Virus record (IMG/VR): IMGVR_UViG_3300010396_000001
Location: 132,320-160,709 of that record
DNA from: a virus
DNA: 28,390 nucleotides
Strand: one strand, 5' to 3'
The translations under genes were made by a program, and so were the position numbers. This document shows positions 27,674 through 28,390 of this stretch, piece after piece. Positions within the stretch are counted from its first letter, which is position 1. Every line of letters starts with the position of its first letter. Below the pieces are notes generated by a model that saw nothing but the letters and a program-made list of their open reading frames with translations, searched no databases and was not told the DNA's origin.

Positions 27674-28390
27674 ATGTCAACAGCACTGGCGCCGGTCACG
27701 GCAGGCCACCTGGCGCCCGCGCCGGCCTATGCGCCGGCCGAGGGGCTGCGGCGTGCGACCGCCCGCAAGTCCGACGACTACGTGGCGCAGATCGAGGCGC
27801 GCCGGTCGCGGACGGCCCCGCTTACCCGCGAGGCCAAGCTGCGCAAGATGGCGCTCGTCCTCTCGGACGAGATGCACGGCTTCCGGCGCCTGGGCGTCGG
27901 CATGGTCGGCCCGATCCAGCTCAAGCTCCGCTACCAGGGCATCGTGCGCAACGTCCTGGTCGAGGACCCGGTCACGCCGGGCACCCCGGTGGAGTACGAC
28001 GTCTGGGACGACCTCGGCCAGGCCTACATCCTGTCCGGGACTGAGGGCGAGGTCCGGGTCACTCCCTTCGAGGGCAAGCGGATCCCGGTGCGCTTCTTCC
28101 GCATCGCGGCCCGCCCGGCGCTGCGCAAGGAAGACCTGTTCTACCTGCGGATCAACGCGGTCGAGCAGGCGCAGGACGAGACCAAGCAGGCGATCCTCAA
28201 GCAGGAGGACGCCCGGCTGCTGGTCATCCTGCAGGCCGCGGTCACCGACTACGCCACCCGGCCCGATCACGTGGTCACCCCCAACCACAACATCACCGAG
28301 GCGTCGGGCTACCTGACCCCCGGCTCGCTCTACAGCGCGGTCGCGATGACCGACCTGCACGAGCTGCCCTCGGCCCGGATCCTGATCAAC
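27674..28390 (+). CDS. Major capsid protein, N-terminal 239 residues, partial at window end
   Basis: ATG 27674 follows GGAAGGA, and the frame is open to the last base of the window. The segment from residue about 60 (LVLSDEMHGFRRLGVG) through a beta arm (LVEDPVTPGTPVEYDVWDDL, GTEGEVRVTPFEG) to VRFFRIAARPALRKEDLFY and LRINAVEQAQDETKQAILKQ-EDARL fits the E-loop and long spine helix region of HK97-fold capsid proteins of large phages, where a strand leading to 'R/N-A-x-E/Q-x-A-Q-x-x-x-x-Q-x-I-x-x-Q-E-D' is characteristic. Its position after portal, protease and scaffold agrees. The C-terminal part lies outside the window. Confidence 0.76.
   Translation, partial: MSTALAPVTAGHLAPAPAYAPAEGLRRATARKSDDYVAQIEARRSRTAPLTREAKLRKMALVLSDEMHGFRRLGVGMVGPIQLKLRYQGIVRNVLVEDPVTPGTPVEYDVWDDLGQAYILSGTEGEVRVTPFEGKRIPVRFFRIAARPALRKEDLFYLRINAVEQAQDETKQAILKQEDARLLVILQAAVTDYATRPDHVVTPNHNITEASGYLTPGSLYSAVAMTDLHELPSARILIN

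Noticed and set aside
26994-28316. A 440-codon plus-strand frame over the virion protein and capsid genes
   Set aside because: It is Arg/Ala/Pro-rich and out of frame with two well-supported genes (26935-27618 and 27674 onward), so it is a shadow.

Overview
This window is a very GC-rich, densely packed stretch of what is most probably a large tailed bacteriophage of an actinobacterial host. The reasons are the high G+C in third codon positions, frequent GTG starts, ATGA/GTGA overlaps between neighbouring genes, two tRNA genes, and a recognisable head module in order: portal (3390-5681), prohead protease (19974-24275), a scaffold-like protein (25667-26581) and the start of a major capsid protein (27674 to the window end). 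No terminase, tail or integrase gene is visible. The exact host cannot be read from this sequence.

Layout. 1-227 is the end of a permuted papain-like peptidase, followed by a small gene and tRNA-Met(CAT) and tRNA-Asn(GTT). 812-2760 is a run of four tightly spaced genes for small Cys-rich or DNA-binding-like proteins and a zinc-ribbon/His-rich protein. A minus-strand Cys-rich gene (2863-3291) precedes the portal. A six-gene minus-strand operon (5632-7644), including a ribbon-helix-helix protein, sits between the portal and a giant 2186-residue plus-strand gene (7743-14303). Small membrane proteins follow (14300-15605). Next come minus-strand genes carrying three copies of one helical domain (15584-18465), interleaved with two plus-strand genes. 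A self-contained DUF6011-type gene (18579-19133) has its own promoter and a hairpin after it. Then come a membrane-anchored Pro-rich protein, the protease polyprotein, two Cys-containing proteins, and the scaffold/capsid block. No gene-free gap exceeds 300 bases; the longest is about 190 (25479-25666) and holds only hairpins.

The most interesting features are these. (1) Two giant multidomain proteins lie in the head module. One carries two tandem ADP-ribosyltransferase-like domains, a ParB-like motif and a SWIM zinc finger. The other is a prohead protease fused to a GNAT-like domain, a duplicated domain, a glycosylase-like domain, zinc ribbons and an acidic tail. I infer that they carry protein cargo into the capsid. 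(2) A His4 motif, H-x4-H-G-x(15 or 19)-H-x3-H, occurs six times in three different head-region proteins. (3) Three sigma70-like promoters carry the same inverted repeat, CAAGG-N2-CCTTG, at the same distance from the -10 box. They drive exactly those units that are transcribed apart from the late head genes, which suggests a shared repressor or regulator. (4) A 70-residue LW-x-AY...APP domain is present in three copies.
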